Shown: piece by piece, positions 1-6,629 of the stretch
Layout of the letters: each line of letters opens with the position of its first letter
How positions within the stretch are numbered: position 1 is the first letter of the stretch
Translations under genes and position numbers: made by a program
Source: JAVVEW01 sp032251045
GTDB lineage: Bacteria; Pseudomonadota; Gammaproteobacteria; Methylococcales; Methylomonadaceae
Reading direction: 5' to 3'
DNA length: 15,025 nucleotides
Assembly: GCA_032251045.1 (NCBI GenBank)
Contig: JAVVEW010000063.1
Location: 1 to 15,025, forward strand
The notes under the pieces: model-generated
What the model was told of the DNA's origin: nothing
The model's database searches: none
What the model saw: only the letters and a program-made list of their open reading frames with translations

Positions 1-191
1 TTGGCTTGGAACAACTCGGCCAGGGTATCGAGCAACAGGGATTTTCCGAAACGGCGCGGGCGGGACAGGAAGTAATAGCTGCCTTCATCGATCAGCTGCA
101 GGGCCAGCTGAGTCTTATCGACGTAGTAATAGTCCTCGCCACGAATCTTGGCGAAAGTGGCAATGCCGATGGGCAGTTTCTTGCGTTTCAT
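1..191 (-). CDS. Predicted AAA-ATPase-like protein, N-terminal part (cut by window edge)
   Basis: Reading the minus strand from the ATG at 191 gives 63 open codons running off the left edge, beginning MKRKKLPIGI. The middle has the DYYYVDKT stretch (residues 20-27). It is followed by YYFLSRPRRFGKSLLL (about 39-54), a P-loop-like motif ending in GKS. This start and this RPRRFGKS motif are the hallmark of the 'predicted AAA-ATPase' family (AAA-ATPase_like). Complete members usually run past 500 residues and carry a PD-(D/E)XK nuclease-like domain at the C-terminus, which is outside this window. The family is often multi-copy and strain-variable, and its biological role is not settled. It lies 223 bases beyond rlmB in the same direction and is probably a separate unit. 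No good ribosome binding site is visible before the ATG. The family call is from remembered motifs, and whether the gene is intact cannot be judged. Confidence 0.8.
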   Translation of the reverse strand, partial: MKRKKLPIGIATFAKIRGEDYYYVDKTQLALQLIDEGSYYFLSRPRRFGKSLLLDTLAELFQA

Positions 192-248
192 GGCCCAAGC
201 ATAGCACAGGGATGGGCCGGAGCGAGCTATCCTCAACCCCACTCAATC

Positions 249-264
249 CCCCTTGCAAAAGGGG
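249..264. repeat. Small hairpin, possible degenerate interspersed repeat
   Basis: CCCCTT (249-254) and AAGGGG (259-264) form a perfect 6-base stem around a GCAA loop, inside a C/G-rich stretch on either side. Hairpins of this CCCCCTT/AAGGGG type are a common kind of dispersed intergenic repeat in many bacteria, so this may be a worn copy. It has no following T-run, so it is a poor intrinsic terminator. The call is tentative because only one copy is visible. Confidence 0.3.
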
Positions 265-315
265 CGGCGGGTAAAACAGGCCCTGGCCAGTCTCATAGAT
301 GGGCTGAGTGCTAGT

Positions 316-343
316 AAAGCGCATCGGTCGCATGATGTGCTTT
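316..343 (-). terminator. 10-base inverted repeat downstream of rlmB, possible terminator
   Basis: AAAGCGCATC (316-325) and GATGTGCTTT (334-343) are inverted copies with one mismatched pair around an 8-base loop. As plus-strand RNA all ten pairs form, one of them G-U. As minus-strand RNA there is one A-C mismatch. The repeat lies about 70-100 bases after the rlmB stop codon. It is flanked by AAA and TTT but has no long T-run, so if it ends the rlmB transcript it is a weak intrinsic terminator. A protein-binding site or a transcript-end stabiliser are alternatives. Confidence 0.35.
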
Positions 344-414
344 CTGACATCGGCATATCCGGTTAATTGACGTATCTTCAGGGTTAAGCCTGTGAACGGT
401 TACCCAAGAATATA

Positions 415-1161
415 CTAGAGGCTGACTTGGCGTTGCCTGACCGTTTCATACATCAAAACTCCGGCCGCGACCGAAAGATTCAGGCTGGAGACTTGCCCGG
501 CCATGGGCAGCTTGACCAGCATATCACATTGTTCACGGGTGAGCCGGCGCAAGCCCTTGCCTTCCGCGCCTAACACCAACGCCACCGGTACGGTCAGATC
601 AACCTGATACACGCTTTGTTCGGCTTCGCCGGCCGCGCCGATCAGCCATAGCCCGTGTTGCTTGAGTTTGTCCAGGGTGCGCGCCAGATTGGTAACCTGA
701 TACACCGGCATGGTCGCGGCCGCGCCGCTGGCGACTTTGCATACCGTCGGTGTCAGACCCACGGCCTGGTTTTTCGGAATGATCACGCCGTTAACGCCGC
801 AGGCATCAGCGGTACGCAGACAGGCGCCCAGATTGTGCGGGTCTTGCACTTGATCGAGCACCAGATAAAAGCCTTGGCTTTCGGTTATGTCTAATCTGGC
901 CAAAAGTTCCGCTTCAGACAACAGCGTGGGCAAGGCCATTTTCAGCACCACGCCTTGATGATGCGAACTGCCAGCCAGTTTGTCCAACTGCTTGCGGCCT
1001 ACCTGCTCGGCGGTCAAGCCGTGTTGTTCCAGACGGGTTTTGAGCGCATTCAGGCGTTGATCCTGCCGCCCGGCATCCAGCCAGACTTGATGAATCGCTT
1101 CCGGGGCATAATCCAGCGCGGCGGTGGCCGCGTGCAAGCCGTAAACAATGGACAGATTCAT
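415..1161 (-). CDS. rlmB: 23S rRNA (guanosine-2251 2'-O)-methyltransferase RlmB
   Basis: This SPOUT-class methyltransferase uses S-adenosylmethionine to methylate the ribose of G2251 in the peptidyl-transferase P loop of 23S rRNA. The 248-residue product has the usual family length. The N-terminal substrate-binding domain (about 5-80) begins with YGLHAATAAL. The trefoil-knot SPOUT domain follows. Its motif 1 is DQVQDPHNLGACLRTADACG (103-122, with conserved N110 and R116), motif 2 is LGAEGKGLRRL (197-207), and motif 3 is LPMAGQVSSLNLSVAAGVL (218-236). The ATG shares ATGA with the rnr stop codon (1158-1161), so translation is probably coupled. The rnr-rlmB pairing is the arrangement known in E. 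coli and many gammaproteobacteria. The ATG start fits the family N-terminus, and nothing in the gene looks unusual. Confidence 0.96.
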   Translation of the reverse strand: MNLSIVYGLHAATAALDYAPEAIHQVWLDAGRQDQRLNALKTRLEQHGLTAEQVGRKQLDKLAGSSHHQGVVLKMALPTLLSEAELLARLDITESQGFYLVLDQVQDPHNLGACLRTADACGVNGVIIPKNQAVGLTPTVCKVASGAAATMPVYQVTNLARTLDKLKQHGLWLIGAAGEAEQSVYQVDLTVPVALVLGAEGKGLRRLTREQCDMLVKLPMAGQVSSLNLSVAAGVLMYETVRQRQVSL

Positions 1162-3377
1162 CGTTTTTTGTTTCTCGGCTTACGGCGCGGTGCCGGTTTG
1201 CGTTGCCCGCACAGTTCAAAGTCGATTTTCTTTTCGTCCAGATCCACGCGCAGCACTTTGACTTTCACTTTATCGCCCAGCCGGTAGCGAATACCGGTGC
1301 GCTCGCCCATCAGTTGATAGTGATCGGCGTCAAAATGGAAGTAATCTTCGGCCAGGTTGCTGATGTGTACCAGACCTTCGACATAGATTTCCGATAATTC
1401 GACAAACAGGCCGAACGAAGTCACCGAGGACACCACACCGGTAAATTCCTCGCCGACTTTATCCTGCATGTATTCGCATTTCAGCCAGGTTACCACTTCG
1501 CGGGTGGCTTCATCGGCGCGGCGCTCGTTAGCCGAGCAATGTTCGCCCAGCTGGGTCATGTCGGTCAGGCTGTAATGAAAGGTTTTGGCTTTCTTTTTAG
1601 CCAGACTGTGCCGGATCGCCCGGTGGGTGAGCAAATCAGGATAACGGCGGATGGGCGAGGTGAAATGGGTGTATGCCTCTAACGCCAGACCGAAATGGCC
1701 TTTTTGCTCCGGGCTGTACACCGCTTGCGACAAGGAACGCAGCAACACCGACTGAATGACATGAGCATCGGCGCGATGTTGAGCTTGCTCGATCAGGTTC
1801 ATGTAGTCTTTAGGCGCAGGCTTCAGACCACCGCCCAAGGACAGGCCAACACTGTTCAGAAAGTTACGCAAGGTGGTCAGCTTTTCTTCCTCCGGGCCTT
1901 CATGTACGCGCAACAGTTGCGGCATTTTCTGGCGGGACAGGAACTTGGCAGTGGCGGTATTGGCGGTGATCATACACTCTTCAATCAGCTTGTGCGCGTC
2001 GTTGCGCACCACCGGCACAATGCGCTCGATTTTCCGGTTTTCGGCAAACACAATGCGGGTTTCTGCACTGTCGAAATCGATCGCGCCACGGGTTTCACGG
2101 GCCTGGCGCAGCACCTGATAAAGCTGGTGCAGGGTTTCCAGATGTCCGGTCAGGGTTTGATATTTTTTGCGCAGTTTGGCTTGTCCGGCCAGAATGCCGG
2201 CCACTTCGGTGTAGGTCAGCCGGGCGCAGGAACGCATCACCGCATCATAAAAACGGCTTCGAATCAGCGCACCGTTTTGGTCGATGACCATTTCACAGAC
2301 CATACACAGGCGATCGACATCAGGATTCAGCGAACACAAGCCGTTGGACAGCACTTCCGGCAACATCGGGATGACTTGCTCGGGGAAATACACCGAAGTG
2401 CTGCGGTTTTTCGCTTCCCGATCCAGAGCGCTGCCGACTTTGACGTAATGTGAGACATCGGCGATGGCCACCCATAGCTTGAAGCCTTTGGGCGTCTTGC
2501 GGGCATAAACGGCATCGTCAAAATCCCGTGCGTCTTCGCCGTCGATGGTCAGCAATGGTAAATCGCGCAAGTCCACGCGTCCTTCCTTGGCCGTTTCGGG
2601 AACCTGTTCAGTCAGGTTTTTAATTTCTTCCAGCACCTCGTCCGGCCAGACATGCGGCAATTCATGGCTGCGGATGGCCATTTCAATTTCCATGCCCGGC
2701 GCCAGGTGTTTACCCAACACTTCGCTGATCCGGCCAATGGGGCGTTGATGCTTGCTGGGATGTTCGATAATTTCAGCGACGACAATATCACCTTTAACCG
2801 CCTCACCCAGCTGGTCTTCGGGAATCAGAATTTCCTGCGGAATGGTTTTTTGCTCGGGCACGACAAACGTCACGCCATGCTCGCGGCGCAATCGGCCAAC
2901 CACTTGCTGGGTGTTGCGCGCCAAAACATCAACCACCGCACCCTCGCGCCGACCTCGACGGTCGTATCCGGCCACTCTGACCAAGACCTTGTCGTTATGC
3001 CATAAGGCACGCATTTCCTTGGGCGACAAAAATAAATCATCGCCGCCCTCCTCGGGCCGTAAAAAGCCGAAACCGTCCGGATGCGCCAACACTTTGCCGG
3101 CAATGAGATCGGTATTTTTAACCAGGCAGTATTGTTTGCGGCGGTTGAATAATAACTGGCCGTCTCGCTCCATGGCTCTAAGCCTTCGGCGCAACGCCTC
3201 CAGGCGTTCGTCGTCGTCTATTTCCAGCTGTTCGGCAATATCAGCCCGCGACAATGGCCGACCGTTTTGCTGCAATAGCTCAAGAATCAATTCCCGACTG
3301 GGAATCGGATTATCGTATTTTTCCGCCTCGCGGGCTGCGTAGGGGTCATCGGGCAAAGGTGGGATTGTTTCGTTCAA
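1158..3377 (-). CDS. rnr: Ribonuclease R (3'-5' exoribonuclease)
   Basis: RNase R degrades structured RNA processively from the 3' end, takes part in rRNA and mRNA quality control, and works with trans-translation. The 739 residues show the full domain order. A winged-helix-like N-terminus (about 25-85) is followed by two cold-shock domains (about 90-240). The RNB catalytic domain contains TIDGEDARDFDDAV (277-290), with metal-binding D279, D285, D287 and D288, and reaches TSPIRRYPDLLTHRAI (573-588). An S1 domain (about 643-724) and a short basic tail (APRRKPRNKKR) end the protein. The start codon is TTG. An in-frame TAA lies two codons upstream, and the family-conserved REAEKYDNPIPSRE begins at residue 16, so no ATG can serve. 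No strong Shine-Dalgarno is visible. The gene begins 23 bases after the SPOR gene and overlaps rlmB by 4 bases. The assignment is secure. Confidence 0.97.
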   Translation of the reverse strand: MNETIPPLPDDPYAAREAEKYDNPIPSRELILELLQQNGRPLSRADIAEQLEIDDDERLEALRRRLRAMERDGQLLFNRRKQYCLVKNTDLIAGKVLAHPDGFGFLRPEEGGDDLFLSPKEMRALWHNDKVLVRVAGYDRRGRREGAVVDVLARNTQQVVGRLRREHGVTFVVPEQKTIPQEILIPEDQLGEAVKGDIVVAEIIEHPSKHQRPIGRISEVLGKHLAPGMEIEMAIRSHELPHVWPDEVLEEIKNLTEQVPETAKEGRVDLRDLPLLTIDGEDARDFDDAVYARKTPKGFKLWVAIADVSHYVKVGSALDREAKNRSTSVYFPEQVIPMLPEVLSNGLCSLNPDVDRLCMVCEMVIDQNGALIRSRFYDAVMRSCARLTYTEVAGILAGQAKLRKKYQTLTGHLETLHQLYQVLRQARETRGAIDFDSAETRIVFAENRKIERIVPVVRNDAHKLIEECMITANTATAKFLSRQKMPQLLRVHEGPEEEKLTTLRNFLNSVGLSLGGGLKPAPKDYMNLIEQAQHRADAHVIQSVLLRSLSQAVYSPEQKGHFGLALEAYTHFTSPIRRYPDLLTHRAIRHSLAKKKAKTFHYSLTDMTQLGEHCSANERRADEATREVVTWLKCEYMQDKVGEEFTGVVSSVTSFGLFVELSEIYVEGLVHISNLAEDYFHFDADHYQLMGERTGIRYRLGDKVKVKVLRVDLDEKKIDFELCGQRKPAPRRKPRNKKR

Positions 3378-3400
3378 AATTTAACTCATCAAATAGGATT

Positions 3401-4327
3401 TCAAGGCTGACAGTATTGGCTGTCAACCGTGGAAAATTCAGGCTGTTTTACCGACTTTGCTGCAATCTGGTCAGCCATCGCCGACATCTGCTCAGCACTG
3501 AAGCGTACATACCCAAAATAGACCTGCTCGTTTCGTGTTCGGGGCCGCAGGCTCACCTGTAAATCTTGCTCTCTAAGCTGTTGATACAATTTTTCAGCCC
3601 GGCTTTTTTCCGCGAACAGACCTAAAGATATATCGCCTTTTTGCTCGCCGGTGCGAAAAATCCAGTAATCACTGATCCGTTTGGCTTTTAATTTTTCAAC
3701 ATTGGCCAGGGATGCTGCAAACGTGGCTTCTTTTGGCAAATACACCATGTAAGCGGTCACCACGGCTTGCTCACGACTGACCGTGGCCACCTGTTCAGGC
3801 AAAAGGCCAACAGCGTCACGCCAGGCGGCAATGGCCTGAGCGGTTTTAACCGGGCCAATCTGGTAGCAACTGTTTGCCGCGGCAGGAACGACTTCGGCAT
3901 CAGAGCCTGCATTATTGTCATACGCCTGAAGCTCAGGGGATTGAAACGGTTCCGGCTGTGCCTCGGCCAAAGGTGGATGTGTATCCGGAATCATCATCGT
4001 GGTGCCTGTCGCGACTGGTAGTTTATCGGCATTCACCACAGGCGTGGCCGGCGGCTCGTCCCTGGCTGGCAGCGACGCGGGCGTTTCGGGCTGCTCCTCT
4101 GTAGTCGGCGGCTGGGCGGCTTGTCGCAGTTCTTCAGTGAAAAAAGGATTGGTTGGCCAGGCCATAGGCGGTTGTTTGACATTGGCCTCTGGCATCTCTC
4201 GCCACAACACAATGGCCGGGGCAGTGTTCTTCGGCTGCATCGACGCAGGTGTTTGCACTTGGCGTATGTGCCAGAAAAAATACACCCCATTCAACAACAA
4301 AATCAGCAAAGCGGCGTTTCTAATCAC
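3401..4327 (-). CDS. SPOR-domain inner-membrane protein of unknown role
   Basis: This is a single-pass membrane protein with a long proline-rich linker and a SPOR-type domain. SPOR domains usually bind denuded peptidoglycan at division sites, and this family lies next to coaX in many gammaproteobacteria. Counting from the ATG at 4333 (310 residues), a membrane segment spans about 6-22. Residues 24-150 are a low-complexity, P/A/E-rich periplasmic linker. The SPOR-like region runs from CYQIGPV (156-162) through YMVYLP (195-200) to about 265. Cysteines at 156 and 308 near the domain ends could form a disulfide. I prefer the GTG at 4327: GGAGG (4334-4338) ends 6 bases before it but directly abuts the ATG at 4333. 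The start overlaps the coaX stop, suggesting coupling. Partners and exact role cannot be told from sequence. Confidence 0.85.
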   Translation of the reverse strand: MIRNAALLILLLNGVYFFWHIRQVQTPASMQPKNTAPAIVLWREMPEANVKQPPMAWPTNPFFTEELRQAAQPPTTEEQPETPASLPARDEPPATPVVNADKLPVATGTTMMIPDTHPPLAEAQPEPFQSPELQAYDNNAGSDAEVVPAAANSCYQIGPVKTAQAIAAWRDAVGLLPEQVATVSREQAVVTAYMVYLPKEATFAASLANVEKLKAKRISDYWIFRTGEQKGDISLGLFAEKSRAEKLYQQLREQDLQVSLRPRTRNEQVYFGYVRFSAEQMSAMADQIAAKSVKQPEFSTVDSQYCQP

Positions 4328-5060
4328 TCTCATCCTCCACGCACTGCATGCCTTGCAATACCAGGTCGGTTATCAACACATACGGGCGAGATAATTGACC
4401 TTCGACTTTCACGGCATCGCCGCCGGTCAGAATCAGTCTAGGCCGTAACGCGGCATAATGAGTCATGATCTGCTCAATCAAACCGACCGCCGCCCACATC
4501 GCCCCATAAGCCATGCCTTGCTCGGTATGGTCGGCCAACCCCATGCCCGGTATAGCCCCGCTGGCTGGCAAAGCGGCAGTGCCTTGGCTTAAAGCGCTTC
4601 GCATCAAGGCCAAACCAGGCACGATGACGCCACCTAGGTGGTGGTGATGCGCATCCAGCATATCTACCGTCATGGCAGTACCTAAATCAACCACGCAAAC
4701 CGCCTGATCAGGATAACGCCGCGCCGCCGCCAACAGCGCCAACCAGCGATCCACGCCTAAGCTGGCCGGCTCCTGGTAACCATTGACCACGCCCAGCGCC
4801 TGACCGGAGCTAACCAGCTCGCGTATCGGGCACGACCACAGCGCTTGACTGAGCCTGATAACCTCATTCAGCACCGAGGCCGCTCCAACTGCGGCAATGA
4901 CCACCCGCTCGGGCGCAGGATTTAACACCTGCCAACAATCTCGCAAACGCTGGACAAATGCGGCATCCTGATGCGACAAGGGTTGACCCAGTTGCCATAA
5001 CCCGGCATTACAACAAGCCCATTTAACGCGGCTGTTACCGATATCAACCAGCAGGCGCAT
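4320..5060 (-). CDS. coaX: Type III pantothenate kinase
   Basis: CoaX phosphorylates pantothenate, the first committed step of coenzyme A synthesis. It belongs to the ASKHA fold and typically requires a monovalent cation and resists CoA feedback. The 246-residue product has the normal length. DIGNSRVKW (6-14) is the phosphate-binding loop, with catalytic-type D6. LGVDRW (101-106) lies in the pantothenate-binding region, VVDLGTAMTVD (123-133) is the second nucleotide motif, and GGVIVPG (143-149) and TGGDA (212-216) complete the fold. The reading frame stays open upstream to 5384, but MRLLVDIGNS is the conserved N-terminus, so the start is the ATG at 5060. It begins 17 bases inside birA without a clear Shine-Dalgarno and probably depends on coupling. 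It ends inside the SPOR gene start. A run of four histidines (138-141) is a local oddity. Confidence 0.95.
   Translation of the reverse strand: MRLLVDIGNSRVKWACCNAGLWQLGQPLSHQDAAFVQRLRDCWQVLNPAPERVVIAAVGAASVLNEVIRLSQALWSCPIRELVSSGQALGVVNGYQEPASLGVDRWLALLAAARRYPDQAVCVVDLGTAMTVDMLDAHHHHLGGVIVPGLALMRSALSQGTAALPASGAIPGMGLADHTEQGMAYGAMWAAVGLIEQIMTHYAALRPRLILTGGDAVKVEGQLSRPYVLITDLVLQGMQCVEDESD
4334..4338 (-). promoter_or_regulatory. Shine-Dalgarno that decides the SPOR gene start
   Basis: On the minus strand GGAGG lies inside the last codons of coaX. It is followed immediately by ATG (4331-4333), and after six bases by an in-frame GTG (4325-4327). Normal spacing is about 5-9 bases, so this site best serves the GTG. 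The ATG could still be used by re-initiation after coaX termination. The difference is two residues and does not affect the domain call. Confidence 0.6.
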
Positions 5061-6033
5061 CGAGCTGACTTCGCAAGTGACTGATTTCTCCGGAGGCAAA
5101 GCGATGCACTTCGCCATCGGCGGTTTCCAGACCCAATAAACCCTGCTCATCAATCGGCAACAACCGACCCTCAACCGTTTGCCCGGCACAGCGCAACGTG
5201 GCCCATCGCCCTTGGCAACCGTCAAGACGCCGCCAGGCAGGCAAATACGCCGCCAGACCTTGCTCGGCAAATTCCGCGCAGACACGCATGATATGGGCCA
5301 CCAGTGTGGCCAGCAAATAATTGCGTGACAAATGACCCGGCTCCGCGCCCGCAACAAGATGCAGCGCAGTCCAGGGCTGGTCAACGGCTTGCGCTTGCGC
5401 AGTACTCATGCGCACGTTCAAACCCAGCCCCACCACTACGCCTGCATCAGGCGTGGTTTCAATCAACACCCCACCCAGCTTTTGCTGCTGATAATAAATA
5501 TCATTGGGCCACTTCAGGGTGATACCTTGAAAATCCAACTGCTGCAAGGCCTGAACCACTGCCACACCCACGGCGAGACTCAATCCCATCACATGTTGCA
5601 GCGTCGGATAGCGCCAAAAACAAGACATATAGATGTTGGCGGCAAAAGGTGAACACCAATGCCGCCCTCGCCGCCCCCGCCCGGCACTTTGCCATTCCGC
5701 AGCGCACACGACTCCAGGTGCAAGGCTGGCGTGACGTTCGATTAAGTAAGCATTGGTGGATTTGAGTATGGGATGAATTTCCAGCTGCTTGACTAGGCCA
5801 TGCGCCCAGCCCGGTAGCAGCGCTGTCACTTGATCAGCATCCAGCCAGTCAATAGGAGCATCTAAACGATAGCCACAATCCGGGATACATTCAGTGTACA
5901 CGCCCAGTGTCGGCAACTGCTCCAGCCATTGCTTGAGTGTTATTTCAGTAACCGCCAGCCGTTGCGATAGCTCAGCCAATGGGTGACACTGCCCATCCGC
6001 CAAAATGTTTAGCAACGGTATGGGCCAGGTCAT
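5044..6033 (-). CDS. birA: Bifunctional biotin-protein ligase / biotin operon repressor BirA
   Basis: BirA activates biotin to biotinyl-5'-AMP and attaches it to the acceptor lysine of BCCP of acetyl-CoA carboxylase. Versions with a DNA-binding domain also repress biotin genes. The 329 residues contain an N-terminal helix-turn-helix domain (about 1-60). The ligase domain contains SAGRGRRGRHWCSP (116-129, the biotinyl-AMP loop GRGRRG), KWPNDIY (174-180, catalytic-type K174) and KLGGVLIE (185-192). A C-terminal SH3-like domain lies at about 275-320. The helix-turn-helix suggests regulation as well as ligation, but no bio operator is visible here. The ATG shares ATGA with the stop of the PilZ gene (6030-6033). 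The 3' end overlaps coaX. The birA-coaX pairing is common in gammaproteobacteria. The assignment is secure, and the repressor role is inferred from the domain. Confidence 0.95.
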   Translation of the reverse strand: MTWPIPLLNILADGQCHPLAELSQRLAVTEITLKQWLEQLPTLGVYTECIPDCGYRLDAPIDWLDADQVTALLPGWAHGLVKQLEIHPILKSTNAYLIERHASLAPGVVCAAEWQSAGRGRRGRHWCSPFAANIYMSCFWRYPTLQHVMGLSLAVGVAVVQALQQLDFQGITLKWPNDIYYQQQKLGGVLIETTPDAGVVVGLGLNVRMSTAQAQAVDQPWTALHLVAGAEPGHLSRNYLLATLVAHIMRVCAEFAEQGLAAYLPAWRRLDGCQGRWATLRCAGQTVEGRLLPIDEQGLLGLETADGEVHRFASGEISHLRSQLDAPAG

Positions 6034-6629
6034 ATAGAGGCAGCTTCCTTAGTTTCACGAATCTGCTGCAATTGGTGCTTGACTACGTGTCTGATTAAAA
6101 GCTCACGATCCTGTTCAGCAATGTTGACATAGTCCACGCCGACACGAAAACCACCCTCCGCTCCGGCCTTGTTATCAGGCTGGCAATAGACAACTTTGGC
6201 ATAGATAACAATGACGGCCATACAAGACAACAACAAAACTTTCAGCTCGACATAACTGTCAGGCGGCAAGGCTTCTTCACAATTAAAAGCAAGACCGGTT
6301 GCACTTAAGTTGACATTGCGGTTTTCAGTTTTTTCCAGGTCAGGTTCCCGCATCATGACGGCTTGGGCGACCAAATCAATTTTAGCATCCAGCATCTTGA
6401 GATATTGTGCGATTTCCGGAACGTCTTTTTGCATGCGCAGCAACAACGGGCGCGCTTCCTGAGCAATCACATCCAGCGCTGAAATCAACGAACAATGATT
6501 CAACAACGCATCCTGGCCTGATTCCACAGGCGCCACAGCCTCGGCGCTTACTTTTCGATAGGCCAGATGAATCGCATCGTCAATCCGAAAAAAACGTCGG
6601 CGCTCACTCGGGTGATTCATAGTCGTCAT
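6030..6629 (-). CDS. PilZ-domain c-di-GMP-binding protein with helical insertion (tetrameric-PilZ type)
   Basis: This is a 199-residue soluble protein. Both c-di-GMP signatures of PilZ domains are visible: an RxxxR motif in RRRFFR (R11 and R15) and the NxSxxG motif NLSATG (107-112). In ordinary PilZ domains these are about 20-30 residues apart. Here about 90 residues separate them. The insertion is helix-like with hydrophobic residues in heptad spacing (M66, V70, I73, L77, L80, I84, V87, V91). This resembles the described tetrameric PilZ proteins of xanthomonads, whose inserted helices drive oligomerisation. Beta strands continue to about 170 (FRVGVDYV at 161-168) and a charged C-terminal helix follows. 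The start overlaps the pomB stop as TAATG. A second in-frame ATG (residue 4, at 6620) is possible. The position suggests c-di-GMP control of motility or the stator, which is inference. Overlap with birA also ties it to the housekeeping genes. Confidence 0.87.
   Translation of the reverse strand: MTTMNHPSERRRFFRIDDAIHLAYRKVSAEAVAPVESGQDALLNHCSLISALDVIAQEARPLLLRMQKDVPEIAQYLKMLDAKIDLVAQAVMMREPDLEKTENRNVNLSATGLAFNCEEALPPDSYVELKVLLLSCMAVIVIYAKVVYCQPDNKAGAEGGFRVGVDYVNIAEQDRELLIRHVVKHQLQQIRETKEAASI

Larger units (their letters stand above)
192..414. other. Intergenic region between rlmB and the AAA-ATPase-like gene
   Basis: This is the largest gene-free stretch in the window. It holds a 10-base inverted repeat at 316-343, a small G/C hairpin at 249-264, and a GGCCCA/TGGGCC inverted repeat (192-197 and 213-218) directly before the start codon at 191. 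Reading frames through it look like shadows and show no recognisable protein. I see no tRNA and no convincing sigma-70 promoter. TATGCT lies on the minus strand shortly before the ATG but lacks a well-spaced -35 partner. Confidence 0.6.

Noticed and set aside
115..333. 72-codon minus-strand frame running into the AAA-ATPase-like gene
   Set aside because: It overlaps the recognisable gene out of frame and resembles nothing known.
1695..2453. 252-codon open frame on the plus strand opposite rnr
   Set aside because: It lies wholly antisense to the strongly conserved rnr gene and shows no recognisable domain. Such frames are common opposite GC-moderate genes.
5061..5384. Upstream extension of the coaX frame
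   Set aside because: It is out of frame with birA, which covers the whole stretch, and the conserved CoaX N-terminus begins at 5060.
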